NCBI RefSeq assembly: GCF_036880965.1
Contig: NZ_JBAJMV010000001.1
Location: forward strand, 558,001 to 622,000
DNA length: 64,000 bases
Reading direction: 5' to 3'
Origin: JAUASW01 sp036880965
GTDB taxonomy: Bacteria; Pseudomonadota; Gammaproteobacteria; Burkholderiales; Burkholderiaceae_C
This document shows, one piece after another, positions 19,001-28,668 of this stretch. The position numbers and the translations under genes are program-made. The number at the start of each line of letters is the position of its first letter. Within the stretch, counting starts at the first letter, position 1. Below the pieces are notes generated by a model, which was not told the origin of the DNA, ran no database searches, and worked only from the letters and a program-made list of their open reading frames with translations.

Positions 19001-19855
19001 ATGACTCTGTATGTAAGCGATCTCGACGGCACCCTGCTCGACCCGACCGGCCAGCTCGCGGACTCCACGCGCGCTGGCCTGGTCCGTCTGCTGGACGAAG
19101 GCCTGACCTTCACCATAGCCAGTGCGCGCCACATAGTGTCGATCAAGCAGCTGCTGGGCAACCTGCCCTTGCAGCTGCCGGTCATTTCGTCGAATGGCGC
19201 CTACCTGAGCGACTACGCCAGCGGCCGCCACGAGATGGTCAATGCGATGGAGCCCTCGCTGGCGCAAGAAGTGTTCGCGCTGATCCGTCGGCACGACAAG
19301 ATGCCGTTCGTGGCAACGCACGGGCCCAAGGGCGACCAGCTGTTCTGGCAGTCGGCCCACAACGAGGCGCAAGAGCGCTTTGTCGAGGAGCGCCATCGCA
19401 ACCGCGACCCGCGCTTCCGCCAGGTCGAGCGCCTGCAGGACGTGCTGCACGACCCGGCCGTGACCATCGTCGTCGTGGACCGTGCAGAACCCTTGCAGGC
19501 CTTGATGGCCGAGGTCGAAGGGCTGGCCCAGGGCCGTCTCGAGATCCACATGAACGAGGACCTCTATCGCCCCGGCTGGCCCTGGCTCACCATCCATGAC
19601 CGGCGAGCCACCAAGGACCAGGCGATCAAGACCCTGGCCGAACGCTACGACCTGCATGAACGCGAGATCGTGGTCTTTGGCGACCACATCAACGACGTGA
19701 GCATGCTGCGCGCTGCGCACCGGGGCATTGCGGTCGGCAATGCCATCGATGCCGTCAAGGCCGTGGCGCATACCGTCATCGGCCCGCACCACGAGGACAG
19801 TGTCGTCCGCTTCATCGAGACCGACTGGCGTCGGCCACCGGGGTCAGGCGCTTAG
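19001..19855 (+). CDS. HAD-superfamily phosphatase, Cof type
   Basis: A 284-residue cytosolic phosphatase. Motif I is VSDLDGTLLD (nucleophile Asp at residue 7), motif II is VISSNGAY, and motif IV is VVFGDHINDVSMLRAA. A C2B-type cap (about 85-190) lies between them, as in Cof/YbiV sugar-phosphate phosphatases. The substrate cannot be read. ATG 19001 follows GAGGGG from repeat copy A by 10 bases. It converges with prpE. Confidence 0.85.
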   Translation: MTLYVSDLDGTLLDPTGQLADSTRAGLVRLLDEGLTFTIASARHIVSIKQLLGNLPLQLPVISSNGAYLSDYASGRHEMVNAMEPSLAQEVFALIRRHDKMPFVATHGPKGDQLFWQSAHNEAQERFVEERHRNRDPRFRQVERLQDVLHDPAVTIVVVDRAEPLQALMAEVEGLAQGRLEIHMNEDLYRPGWPWLTIHDRRATKDQAIKTLAERYDLHEREIVVFGDHINDVSMLRAAHRGIAVGNAIDAVKAVAHTVIGPHHEDSVVRFIETDWRRPPGSGA

Positions 19856-19940
19856 TGCCGCCTGAACGCTGGCCTGCGCCAGCGGCAGTGCCTCGTCGGC
19901 ACTACCCAGCTCCGCAAGGGCGGCACTCTGCAACAGGGTG
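19844..19940 (-). pseudogene. Possible remnant of a TPR-protein C-terminus
   Basis: Directly after the prpE stop, in another frame, the minus strand reads LLQSAALAELGSADEALPLA and continues through QASVQAALSA to a stop at 19844. The spacing of Ala, Leu, Gly, Glu and Ala is that of a TPR helix pair (ALAELG-ADEAL). No start and no upstream part remain, so it could be the tail of a deleted gene. It is only about 30 residues long and could be coincidental in GC-rich DNA. Confidence 0.3.
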
Positions 19941-21842
19941 TCAGGCGAACAATGCCTTGACCTGTGCCAGCGCCGTCGGGTCTTCGATGGTGGAGAGGTC
20001 GCCAGGATCGCGCCCCTCGCACACCGCCTGCAAGGCGCGGCGCAGGAGCTTGCCCGAGCGCGTCTTGGGCAGCACGGTGACGAAGCGCACGCGCGCCGGC
20101 CGGGCCACGGCGCCCAGCTGCTCGTCGACGCGCTTGATGATCTCGCCTTCATGGCGCAACGCCTCTTCAGGTGTGGCGGCCTTGGTCGGGTCCTTCAAGA
20201 CCACGAAGGCCATGGCCACCTGCCCCTTCAACTGATCGGCCACGCCGACCACGGCCACCTCGGCCACGTTCGGATGGCTTGAGAGGCTTTCCTCGATCTC
20301 GCGCGTGCCCAGGCGGTGGCCGGCCACATTGATCACGTCGTCGCTGCGACCCAGGATGAAGTAGTAGCCCTCCTCGTCGCGCACGCCCCAGTCGAAGGTG
20401 GAATAGAGCTGGCGGCCAGGGATGCTCGTCCAGTAGGTCTTCACGAAGCGCTCGTCGTCGCCCCACACCGTCTGCAGGCAACCCGGCGGCAAGGGGTGGG
20501 CAATGGCGAGCAGGCCCTTCTGGTGGGCGCCCGCAATGTCTTCGCCGGTGTTCTCGTCCACCAGCTTCATGTCAAAGCCGTACATGGCCTTGCCGGGCGA
20601 GCCGAACTTGCTCTTCGCGGATTCCACGCCGTTGGCCACAGTGAGGATGGGCCAGCCGGTTTCGGTCTGCCAGTAGTTGTCGATGATGGGGCGGCCAATG
20701 CCCTCGGAAATCCAGCGCGCCGTGGGTTCGTCCAGCGGCTCGCCGGCCAGGAACAGGGCCTGCAGCGAACTGAGATCGTATTTGGCGAGAAAGGCCGGGT
20801 CGCTCTTCTTCAAGACACGCACGGCCGTGGGCGCGCTGAACATCACCGAGACCTTGTACTTCTCGACCAATTGCCACCAGATGCCCGCATCGGGCCGCGT
20901 GGGCAGGCCTTCGTACATCACCGTGGCCATGCCGGCCAACAAGGGGCCGTAGATGATGTAGCTGTGGCCCACCACCCAGCCGATGTCGCTGGTGGAGAAG
21001 TAGGTCTCGCCCGGCTTGGCGCAGAAGATGTGCTTCATGCTCGCGGCCAGCGCCACCGCGTAGCCGCCAACGTCGCGCTGCACGCCCTTGGGTCGGCCAG
21101 TGGTGCCGCTGGTGTAGAGCGTGTAGCTGACCTCGTTGGACTCCAGCCAGGCGCAGGGCACGCGCTCATTCAGGTGGCGCTCGCGCTCGGCGGCGTAATC
21201 GAGGTCACGCCCGTCCACGCGGCTCATCTCGGCGAGACCGCGGTTGACCATCAGCACGCGCGCCGGCTTGTGCGTCGCGAGCTTGATCGCCTCATCCAGC
21301 AGATGCTTGTAGGGCACGACCTTGCCCGAGCGGCTGCCGGCATCGGCGCTGACGATCAGCTTGGGCGCGGCGTCATCGATGCGCTGAGCCAGGCTCACGC
21401 TGGCAAAGCCGCCGAACACCACCGAATGAATGGCGCCGATGCGCGCGCAGGCCAGCATCGCAAACGCGGCCTCGGGAATCATCGGCATATAGACCAGCAC
21501 CCGGTCGCCGCGCTGCACGCCCTGCGCCAGCATGATCGCCGCCATGCGCTCCACCTCGGCTTGCAGCTCGGCAAAGCTGTAGACCTTTTCCTGCCCGGTT
21601 TCGGTCGAGACCCAGATCAGCGCGCGGCGGCTGGCATGGTCGCGGGCATGGCGGTCCACCGCGTTGTGGCAGAGGTTGGTGCGGCCGCCGACGAACCAGC
21701 GCGCAAACGGCGGGTTGCTGGCATCGCAAACCTGTTGAGGCGGCGTCTGCCATTCGATCAACTCGGCCTGCTCGGCCCAGAATTCGTCGCGCTGGTCGAT
21801 TGAACGCCGGTAGAAATCGGCATAGCGGTTGCTTGCGGTCAT
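19941..21842 (-). CDS. prpE: Propionyl-CoA synthetase
   Basis: A 633-residue AMP-forming acyl-CoA ligase. It begins with the PrpE-like RYADFYRRSIDQRDEFWAEQ and has FVGGRTNLCHNAVDRH, the AMP-binding loop LYTSGTTGRPKGVQRDVGG, DIGWVVGHSYIIYGPL, YWQTETGWPI, and the C-terminal catalytic lysine motif PKTRSGKLLRR. KGVQRDVGG and the N-terminus favour propionate over acetate activation compared with Acs. No prpB, prpC or prpD is adjacent. The protein ends ...VKALFA. Confidence 0.88.
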   Translation of the reverse strand: MTASNRYADFYRRSIDQRDEFWAEQAELIEWQTPPQQVCDASNPPFARWFVGGRTNLCHNAVDRHARDHASRRALIWVSTETGQEKVYSFAELQAEVERMAAIMLAQGVQRGDRVLVYMPMIPEAAFAMLACARIGAIHSVVFGGFASVSLAQRIDDAAPKLIVSADAGSRSGKVVPYKHLLDEAIKLATHKPARVLMVNRGLAEMSRVDGRDLDYAAERERHLNERVPCAWLESNEVSYTLYTSGTTGRPKGVQRDVGGYAVALAASMKHIFCAKPGETYFSTSDIGWVVGHSYIIYGPLLAGMATVMYEGLPTRPDAGIWWQLVEKYKVSVMFSAPTAVRVLKKSDPAFLAKYDLSSLQALFLAGEPLDEPTARWISEGIGRPIIDNYWQTETGWPILTVANGVESAKSKFGSPGKAMYGFDMKLVDENTGEDIAGAHQKGLLAIAHPLPPGCLQTVWGDDERFVKTYWTSIPGRQLYSTFDWGVRDEEGYYFILGRSDDVINVAGHRLGTREIEESLSSHPNVAEVAVVGVADQLKGQVAMAFVVLKDPTKAATPEEALRHEGEIIKRVDEQLGAVARPARVRFVTVLPKTRSGKLLRRALQAVCEGRDPGDLSTIEDPTALAQVKALFA

Positions 21843-22063
21843 GGGCTCGTCTCCTGAATATTGCTGGGCATTTCAAACAGGCGCACTGACGACAGTCTGA
21901 CCGGCGCGTGAACAAGCGCACTTCATTGCGTTTGCGCAAACCCCGAATCAGCCGGCACGCTGCAGCGCCGTGGTCCAATAACGGGTTTTCCCTGAAATCC
22001 TGCCGCTCTTACATTGCCTTTCTTGACACCCCCGCAGACCCCTCCGTAAGCTGCGCGGCCGAT

Positions 22064-22831
22064 ATGCCATTCCCACGCCGCGAGCTCTCGCGCCCCCTCC
22101 CCCGCCATCTCCTTGTGCTGCGCCAGCTCGCTGGTGCGGCCCTGTTGTGCCTGGCCGCCGGGGGTGCCGTGGCGCAGCAGAGCGGCAGCGCACCCTTGCC
22201 GCCGCCCGGCATGGTGACGGGTGCCTGGGGCCAGGGGCAGCAGATGCTGCAGGCGCAGCAACTGGTGGCCTCGGTGGCCACCGTGGCCGGCCCCAGCCAG
22301 GTCAGCAACGACCCCGTGAGCCGCTTCCTGCAGCAGCGCGGCCTCTTGCAGAGCGCGGGCTCCACCAAGCTCTTGAACCAGGTGCGCGACACCGCGTCGG
22401 ACCTGGTGCTCTCGGCCATGAACTTCCTCGGCGTGCCCTACAAGCGCGGCGGCAACTCCGAAGAAAACGGCTTCGACTGCAGCGGCTTCACCCGCTACAT
22501 CTTCGAGATGAGCGTCGGCATGGTGCTGCCGCACCGCGCCGAAGAACAGGCCGGCATGTCAGGCCTGAAGAACGTCCGCAAGGACGAACTCAAGCCCGGC
22601 GACCTGGTGTTCTTCAACACCATGCGCCGCACCTTCTCGCACGTGGGCATCTACGTCGGCGAAGGCAAGTTCATCCACGCCCCCCGCACCGGCAGCGCCG
22701 TGCGCGTGGAAGACATGCGCGAAGCCTACTGGTCCAAGCGCTTCACCGGCGCCAGGCGCGCCAATCTGCCTGGTGGCGGCAGCGTGCCGGTGGGTGAGGC
22801 GGCGGGAGTGGGGTTGACGGTGGCGCACTGA
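22064..22831 (+). CDS. Secreted NlpC/P60 cell-wall hydrolase
   Basis: A 255-residue protein with a long positively charged N-terminus and signal sequence (LAGAALLCLAAGGAVAQQ), a linker to about residue 100 and a C-terminal NlpC/P60 cysteine-peptidase domain: catalytic Cys in ENGFDCSGFTRYIF, His in FSHVGIYVGE, third polar residue in KFIHAPRTG. Such enzymes cleave peptidoglycan stem peptides in the periplasm. The upstream in-frame extension to 21908 is not signal-like and is rejected. ATG 22064 has no strong ribosome site. TTGACA occurs at 22023-22028, but its -10 is poor. Confidence 0.85.
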   Translation: MPFPRRELSRPLPRHLLVLRQLAGAALLCLAAGGAVAQQSGSAPLPPPGMVTGAWGQGQQMLQAQQLVASVATVAGPSQVSNDPVSRFLQQRGLLQSAGSTKLLNQVRDTASDLVLSAMNFLGVPYKRGGNSEENGFDCSGFTRYIFEMSVGMVLPHRAEEQAGMSGLKNVRKDELKPGDLVFFNTMRRTFSHVGIYVGEGKFIHAPRTGSAVRVEDMREAYWSKRFTGARRANLPGGGSVPVGEAAGVGLTVAH

Positions 22832-23382
22832 GGCGGGTGGGGCGTCGGCATAAGGCTGGTTGCTGCCGCTCGGTTTCAGTGGCTCAAAGTTCGCTGCTGT
22901 CGACACCGGCCATTGAAGCAGTTCCCGGGCCGGGTGTCCGCTGTACTGACTGAAGCAGCCGATCAGCAAATTCGGCACGGGGTTGCCACTGCTGTGGTCC
23001 GCAGTCAGGTCCAGCGACAGCTTTCACAAGCTGCGACCTCGCGCTGCTGCCCCGTTGTCGAATTCGCCGGAGCGCCCGCAACCGGCAGCAATGTGCCCAA
23101 AGCCGAAGTCCGAGACCGACGGCGAGCGGCGGCCCCGCAGCGGGTGCAGTCCCTCATGACTTGGGCAGCAAGAAACGCTCATGGCCGCAATGCTGACGTT
23201 CGTGCTCTGCCCCCACTAACCTAAACCTGAGGCTCATCTACAACTGCGCCAAGGGGAGCCGATGTCGTCTGCATTCAGCTTACCTGGGCATTCTGGCGCG
23301 ACAGGATCTCATCGCTGCCTGGCGCGCGGAAACAGCGGCTTGGGAGTTGTGACCTGGCACGCCGCCTTGTAGCGGAGGTGCT
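22832..23382. other. 551-bp gene-free region with degenerate repeat sequence
   Basis: No frame here looks protein-like. TCGACACCGGCCATTGAA at 22900-22917 recurs with two changes at 28669-28686 in the other large gene-free region. Both lie at the borders of the signalling operon 23383-28218. No terminator with a T-run is evident. Confidence 0.6.
22900..22917 (+). repeat. Degenerate intergenic repeat core, copy 1
   Basis: An 18-base core matching 28669-28686 at 16 of 18 positions; the flanks share only short words such as GCAGCA and CATTC. Confidence 0.45.
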
Positions 23383-26325
23383 TCACTGCGCGGGAATATG
23401 GGCACCGCTTGGCAGATGATCGCCGCTGGCTGCCCAAAGTTGGAACTCCTCGGCAGGCATCGGCCTTGCAATCAAGTAACCCTGGGCAACGTCGCAACCG
23501 AATGATTGCAACTGGTGCCAGCACTCGATGGTCTCGACGCCTTCGGCCACCAGCTTGCGACCGAGGTCATGGATTAGGTCGATGGTGGACTTCACGATAG
23601 CCGCTGAATCACGGTCCTGCGTCATGTGACGCACGAACGACTGGTCAATCTTGACGCAGTCCACGGGCAACTTCTGCAAGTAGCTCAGCGAAGAGTAGCC
23701 GGTCCCGAAATCGTCGATGTGCAGCGGGATGCCTTCGGCCTTCAACTCATTCAAGACCCGCATCGCAAATTCCGCGTCGTCCATGACCGTGGTCTCGGTG
23801 ATCTCCAGCTCCAGCAGCCCGCGCGGCACGCCCGTGCTGTCATGAAGCTGCCGGATATGCCGCAGCAAGTCCTCATCTCGAAGATTCCTGGCCGATAGAT
23901 TGACGGCGATGGGCAGTGCGCAGCCTTGCGCCAGCCAGGTCTTGTTCCAGTACAGCGCAGAACGGAGCATCCATTCAGTGAGCGGCTTGATCAGCCCGAT
24001 CTGCTCCGCCAGGGGAATGAAGACGCCGGGCGCCAGCAGGCCGCGCTCGGGATGCTGCCACCTGACCAAGGCTTCAGCACCACAGATCGCGCCGCTGTTC
24101 ATCTCGATCTTGGGCTGGAGGTAGAGGCGCAGGTCCCCATCTTCGATGGCACGCCGCAAAGCGCTGGCCATCTGCAGCCGCTCGGACTGCCCTTGGTCGA
24201 GGCTTGGGGCGTACACCAGATGCGGCAAGTCGCGCTCGCGCGCCTGCTGCACGGCCAGGTCCATGCAGCGGAACAGGGCATGGACACTGGCGCCGTGGCT
24301 GGGAAACAAGGCAATCCCGGTTCTTGCAATCAAGTCAAGCGGAATGCCGGCGGCGACAAAGGGGGCGGCCAGCTCGGCTTCAAGGCGGTCGACCAAGGCG
24401 GCGGCGGCGACATGGTCGGCGCCCAGCAAGAGCATGGCAAACTCATTGCCCCGCAAGCGCGCCATCCGCACGCCGGGTGGCGCCACTCGCAACAGGCGCC
24501 GGCTGAACTCCTTGAGCATGGCATCGCCTTGTTCCAGACCCAAGGCCGCGTTCACGTCACGCAATCGATCGAGGTTGGTCTGCAGCACTGCAAAGCACCC
24601 TTGCTCCCGCTGGCCGGCCGTGATGGCGGCATGTAGCTCTTCGCTGAACTGGGCCTCGTTGGGCAGGCCGGTCATGGCATCGAAATAGGTCAGCCGGTGC
24701 ATCGCCGCCTGGGTCTGCGCCCGCTCTGCCTGGACACGAAGCGTTGCAATACCGAAAGCAAGATCGTCTGCCGACTCGGTAAGCAACTGCACCTCGTCAG
24801 GCTGGAATGCATTGGCCTCGCGATGACAGATCTCCAGCACGCCGATGATCTCTTCACCGATGCGCAGCGGGCAGGCAATCGCCGACGCGCAATCGCCCGG
24901 ATGACGCAAGTCCTGAAACGGATCTCGCATCGTCCGCATGTCATTGGCCACCTGCGTGCTGCCGCTCTGTGCCGCCACCGCCACGATTCCCCGACTCATC
25001 TCGGCTGCGGCCACTGCATCGCCCATCGCCTGCAATGCAGCCAATCCGGGGCCGAACCCCGATTCAGCCATGGGCTTGAACGGCTGCCTGGCATCGCTGT
25101 TGCAGTACCACACAATGGCGGAATCGTAGGAACCGGCCGAGACAATCGCATCGCACATGCTGCTCAGCAACTCGGATTCGGAGCGCGCCCGCAGCATCGT
25201 GCGGTTGCCGGCGCTGAGCGTGCGCAGCGCGCGGCTCACATGCTGCAGATCCCGGACGCGCTGTTCCAGCTCCTGGTTGAGAACGCGGATCCTGTCCCCG
25301 GCCTGCTTGCGCTCGACGACTTCGACCTGCAGCTGCGCCGCTGCCTGCTTGATCTGGTTGTAGAGGCTGCCGTTCTCATAGATGCGACCGGCCTGCGCGG
25401 CATTGACCGTCAGCAGCCGCTCATCCTCGTCGGTGAACCCATCGGAGCCCAGCTTGTCGATGAGCAGAATCCAGCCATACACATGCTTGGGCGAAACGAC
25501 AGGGACGATCAGGCCGGAATGCACAGGGGGGAAGTCGCCAATCAAGCCCGCGACGTGGGGATCACCGCCAGGGGTGACGAACCGCTGAGGCCTGCGGTCC
25601 AGCATCACGTCTCGCGGCATGCCGATGTCGATGCGCAGGTGCTCGATGCGGCTGGCGTCCGCCTCGTTCATGCCCGACGTGGCGATGCGAACCAGGACTG
25701 TGTGCGAGGTGTCATTCACGCCAAGGATGGCGTAGCGAGCGCCGATCAAGCTGCGCGCACCACGGCATACCTTCTCGAGCAGAACTTCCGGGTCTCGCTC
25801 CGAGGCGAGCTGCAGATTGAGCTCCATCAGGGCCGAGAGCCGGCGGTTGGCATGGTCGAGCAGGTCCGCCTTCTGGACCAGCTTGTCGGCCAACAAGCGC
25901 CGATGTTCGCGGTCGAACTGCTCATTGTCCGTCGCTGTCGGCCGTGGGGCCGGCCCGGTATCGGAGAGCGCCCTGTCAATGGCCCGCAGAACCTCCTCAG
26001 GTTCGCAGGGCTTGACCAGAACCTGCCTGACGCCGCAGGTCTGAGCCAGTTGAAGCGCCTCCTGTTCGAGGAAGTTGGCCGTGTAGAAGATCACGTCCGT
26101 GTGGGCAATGGTGGGCTCGGCCCGGAGCTGGCGCACGAACTCATAGCCATCCATCGTCGGCATGAGGATGTCGCAGATCACCAGATCGGGCCGCCGGGTC
26201 CGCACGACATCCAGGGCCTCGAGACCATCGGCGGCCTCGCAGCATTCATGCCCCCTGAAGCTGGCCAGGCTGCTGATCAATTCCCGGTTTGCTTCATGAT
26301 CATCGACAACCAAGATGCATGCCAT
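23383..26325 (-). CDS. REC-GAF-GAF-GGDEF-EAL cyclic-di-GMP signalling protein
   Basis: A 980-residue soluble protein. The receiver domain (1-120) has phosphoacceptor Asp52 in LVICDILMPTMDG. Two GAF domains follow (about 165-320, LNLQLASERDPEVLLEKVCRGA; and about 390-540), then GGDEF (about 560-705) and EAL (about 720-965). The GGDEF signature reads RGNEF, so cyclase activity is doubtful. EAL marks are intact: AEALVRWQHP, LEITETTVMDD, IDDFGTGYSSLSYL, VKIDQSFV, AEGVET. It is therefore probably a phosphodiesterase controlled by phosphorylation. ATG 26325 (MACILVVDD) is the natural start of the receiver. It is third in an operon with a histidine kinase. Confidence 0.93.
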   Translation of the reverse strand: MACILVVDDHEANRELISSLASFRGHECCEAADGLEALDVVRTRRPDLVICDILMPTMDGYEFVRQLRAEPTIAHTDVIFYTANFLEQEALQLAQTCGVRQVLVKPCEPEEVLRAIDRALSDTGPAPRPTATDNEQFDREHRRLLADKLVQKADLLDHANRRLSALMELNLQLASERDPEVLLEKVCRGARSLIGARYAILGVNDTSHTVLVRIATSGMNEADASRIEHLRIDIGMPRDVMLDRRPQRFVTPGGDPHVAGLIGDFPPVHSGLIVPVVSPKHVYGWILLIDKLGSDGFTDEDERLLTVNAAQAGRIYENGSLYNQIKQAAAQLQVEVVERKQAGDRIRVLNQELEQRVRDLQHVSRALRTLSAGNRTMLRARSESELLSSMCDAIVSAGSYDSAIVWYCNSDARQPFKPMAESGFGPGLAALQAMGDAVAAAEMSRGIVAVAAQSGSTQVANDMRTMRDPFQDLRHPGDCASAIACPLRIGEEIIGVLEICHREANAFQPDEVQLLTESADDLAFGIATLRVQAERAQTQAAMHRLTYFDAMTGLPNEAQFSEELHAAITAGQREQGCFAVLQTNLDRLRDVNAALGLEQGDAMLKEFSRRLLRVAPPGVRMARLRGNEFAMLLLGADHVAAAALVDRLEAELAAPFVAAGIPLDLIARTGIALFPSHGASVHALFRCMDLAVQQARERDLPHLVYAPSLDQGQSERLQMASALRRAIEDGDLRLYLQPKIEMNSGAICGAEALVRWQHPERGLLAPGVFIPLAEQIGLIKPLTEWMLRSALYWNKTWLAQGCALPIAVNLSARNLRDEDLLRHIRQLHDSTGVPRGLLELEITETTVMDDAEFAMRVLNELKAEGIPLHIDDFGTGYSSLSYLQKLPVDCVKIDQSFVRHMTQDRDSAAIVKSTIDLIHDLGRKLVAEGVETIECWHQLQSFGCDVAQGYLIARPMPAEEFQLWAASGDHLPSGAHIPAQ

Positions 26326-26335
26326 GCGCGCGGCC

Positions 26336-26737
26336 TCAGCCCGGCGAAGCCGGCAAACTTCTGCGAAGGCCGGCTGGCAGGAAAGCACCAACCTGGCCCA
26401 CAAAGGTCGCGGGGTCGATGGGCTTGGAAATGTAGCCATCAAAGCCCGCGGTCAATACCTTATGCCTGTCGTTCGGCATCGAGAATGCGGTGACCGCGAT
26501 GACGGGAATCGGCGCGACGTCGGGTGTCGCCCTGAGCTGGGACAAGACCTGATAGCCATCCATTGCCGGCATCTGCAAGTCGCAGATGACCAGGTCGGGC
26601 CGCACGCGAAAGACCAGCTCGACACCTTGCACGCCGTCACGGGCGACTGACACCAGGTAGCCACTGCATTCGAGCAGGAACTTGACCAGTTCGAGATTCG
26701 CCTGGTTGTCCTCGATGATGGCGATGTGTGCAGTCAC
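26336..26737 (-). CDS. Single-domain response regulator
   Basis: A 133-residue CheY-like receiver: acidic pocket IIEDNQAN, phosphoacceptor Asp53 in VICDLQMPAMDGYQV, Thr in AVTAFSM, and Lys in DGYISKPID. No output domain. Its ATG overlaps the kinase stop by 4 bases, and 10 bases separate it from the c-di-GMP gene, so it is probably phosphorylated by the same kinase and may act as a DivK-like relay or a phosphate sink. Confidence 0.93.
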   Translation of the reverse strand: MTAHIAIIEDNQANLELVKFLLECSGYLVSVARDGVQGVELVFRVRPDLVICDLQMPAMDGYQVLSQLRATPDVAPIPVIAVTAFSMPNDRHKVLTAGFDGYISKPIDPATFVGQVGAFLPAGLRRSLPASPG

Positions 26738-28218
26738 GAAGCAGGCTCCCTGAGCACCAGCGTGAAGCTGCTGCCCTTACCACTTTCGCTGGTGAACTCG
26801 ATAGCCCCACCCAGCAGCTCGGCCAGCTTCTGACTCAGATGCAGGCCCAGTCCGGTGCCCTCTGGCATGTTTTCCTGCGCGCCGACGACCCGGCTGAACG
26901 CGCCGAAAAGCTTGGCCTGGTCTTGCTGCGGGATGCCGATTCCCGTGTCGTCAACGCGGAACTCCAGCGAACGCTCCGTCCCGTCCTCATGGAAAAGGAG
27001 CGTCATCTGGACAGACCCGTGGTCCGTGAACTTGATGGCGTTGTTCGCAAGGTTGATCAGAATCTGGCTCAAGGCCCGCCTGTCGGTGCGCCACGCTGTT
27101 GCAGGCGCCGGCGTGCTGACGGTGAAGTCCAGGCCCTTGCCATCTGCCTGCAGGCGCAGGGTGGCCGCCACTTCGTCGAGCACGGCCTTGCAATCCACCA
27201 TTTCCAGCTTGAGGTCGACTTTGCCGGCCTCGATCTTGGCCACGTCGAGCAGGTCATTGATAAGCGCGAGCAGATGGCGGGCACTGGATTGCACCGTTCG
27301 CAACTGCTTTTCCTGCATCTCGTTGATGGGCCCGGGCAGCTTCATCAGCAGGGTGCCGGTGAAGCCGATGATGGCGTTCAAGGGTGTCCGCAGTTCGTGA
27401 CTCATGCCAGCCAGAAATCGGTCCTTGGCTTGATTGGCTGTTGCGAGCTCCTGATTCTTCTCCTGCAAAGCTTTTTCGAATCGCTTGCGCTCGCTGATGT
27501 CGCGGATGGCACTCATCACGAACGCACTTTCCTCCGTGCGCAAGGGACTGAGGCTGATCTCGATTGGAAACTCGCTGCCGTCCTTGCGCAGCCCTGAGAG
27601 GTCGAGGCCGGAGCCCATGGCGCGTTTGCGGGGCTGCAGGAAGTAGTTCGAACGGTGCCCGACGTGGGCATGGCGAAAACGGTCCGGAAGCAACATATCC
27701 ACCGACCGGCCGCGAAGCTCGCCCTCGTCGTAGCCGAACAGCCGCTCCGCCTGGCTGTTGGCAATCACGATATGGCCAGTCGGGTTGGCCATGACGATGC
27801 CATCGGGCGTGGACTCGAGCAGGTCCCTGAAGCGTTCCTCCATCAGCTTGGCGTCCCGCAAGACCTTGATATGCGTGACATCCTTGACTGCGGAAAGAAC
27901 ATGCGAAGTCCCGTCTTGTGCATGCACGAGACGCTCGGAGACGTCCACATAGATCAACGAGCCGTTCTTGCGGCGTCGCACTGCCTCATAGGTTGTGCTG
28001 CCAAGGCGCCGGGTTTCCTCAAGGCACTTGAGTTGCTCAAGCGCCCGATCTGCGGGCACGACAAGATCGACCAGCATGCGGGCGCATGCTTCGTTGCGGT
28101 CGTAGCCAAAGATTGCGGTTGCGCCCGAGTCCCAGTGCACGATCTTTCCATCGATCGACATCAGGATCAGCGCATCCGGCGACTCGGATGTCATGCGCGC
28201 AATTTCGTCGGCATTCAC
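26734..28218 (-). CDS. Soluble PAS-PAS sensor histidine kinase
   Basis: A 494-residue kinase without transmembrane segments. PAS 1 (about 5-120) and PAS 2 (about 128-245) are followed by a short coiled coil. The HisKA domain has His274 in GMSHELRTPLNAIIGF, and the HATPase domain has N-box LINLANNAIKF, G1 RVDDTGIGIP and G2 GTGLGLHLSQKLAELLG. The start is GTG 28218 (MNADEIARM), with GGGAGG 8 bases upstream. Being cytoplasmic, it likely senses an internal signal such as redox state or a small ligand through PAS; no haem or flavin residues can be assigned. Confidence 0.93.
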   Translation of the reverse strand: MNADEIARMTSESPDALILMSIDGKIVHWDSGATAIFGYDRNEACARMLVDLVVPADRALEQLKCLEETRRLGSTTYEAVRRRKNGSLIYVDVSERLVHAQDGTSHVLSAVKDVTHIKVLRDAKLMEERFRDLLESTPDGIVMANPTGHIVIANSQAERLFGYDEGELRGRSVDMLLPDRFRHAHVGHRSNYFLQPRKRAMGSGLDLSGLRKDGSEFPIEISLSPLRTEESAFVMSAIRDISERKRFEKALQEKNQELATANQAKDRFLAGMSHELRTPLNAIIGFTGTLLMKLPGPINEMQEKQLRTVQSSARHLLALINDLLDVAKIEAGKVDLKLEMVDCKAVLDEVAATLRLQADGKGLDFTVSTPAPATAWRTDRRALSQILINLANNAIKFTDHGSVQMTLLFHEDGTERSLEFRVDDTGIGIPQQDQAKLFGAFSRVVGAQENMPEGTGLGLHLSQKLAELLGGAIEFTSESGKGSSFTLVLREPAS

Positions 28219-28250
28219 GGCCTGGCCTCCCGCTTAGCGCTTGAGGTTGA

Positions 28251-28279
28251 ACTAGACATGTGTCAAGTCACTATGTCAA
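28251..28279 (-). promoter_or_regulatory. Promoter of the kinase operon
   Basis: On the minus strand a perfect TTGACA (28279-28274), a 17-base spacer and TCTAGT (28256-28251, four of six) lie 33 bases upstream of the GTG start. A second TTGACA at 28266-28261 overlaps the spacer. Confidence 0.7.
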
Positions 28280-28668
28280 CGGTGAGGGCTTCCTGGCCGC
28301 ACGGAATGCGCACACATCTAAGGTCATTGCGCCGACGCTTACCTGCATGCCGGCAGCAAACAAATTGACACAACGATGACTCTGCACCCAAAAGCCTTCC
28401 GGACTCGTTTGGACAAAACGGCTGCAAGGCAATCAAATGGACTCACGATGGCCTGAAGCGCGCTATCGAAGACGCGAGCAAGAAGCGATAGTCATCTACT
28501 TGCCCCTTCTAACAATCAGGGTCAACGGCAGCTATTCGGAAGCCAAACCGAGGGGTTGTATGGTGGCTGTGGGTCGGGAGCGCCATTCCAAGGCTTCGAG
28601 CAGCAGACATTCCGGCGCGAGTTGACGGCGACAGCCGCGGGCAGCAAGGCTGGACGACCGCAGCACCC

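Noticed and set aside
19941..21842. Acetyl-CoA synthetase
   Set aside because: The N-terminal segment and the KGVQRDVGG loop are those of PrpE.
24697..26493. A 598-codon plus-strand frame
   Set aside because: Shadow of the REC-GAF-GGDEF-EAL gene; composition is that of a complementary frame.
28365..28370. Plus-strand promoter with TTGACA
   Set aside because: No -10 element 16-18 bases further and no gene downstream for 500 bases.
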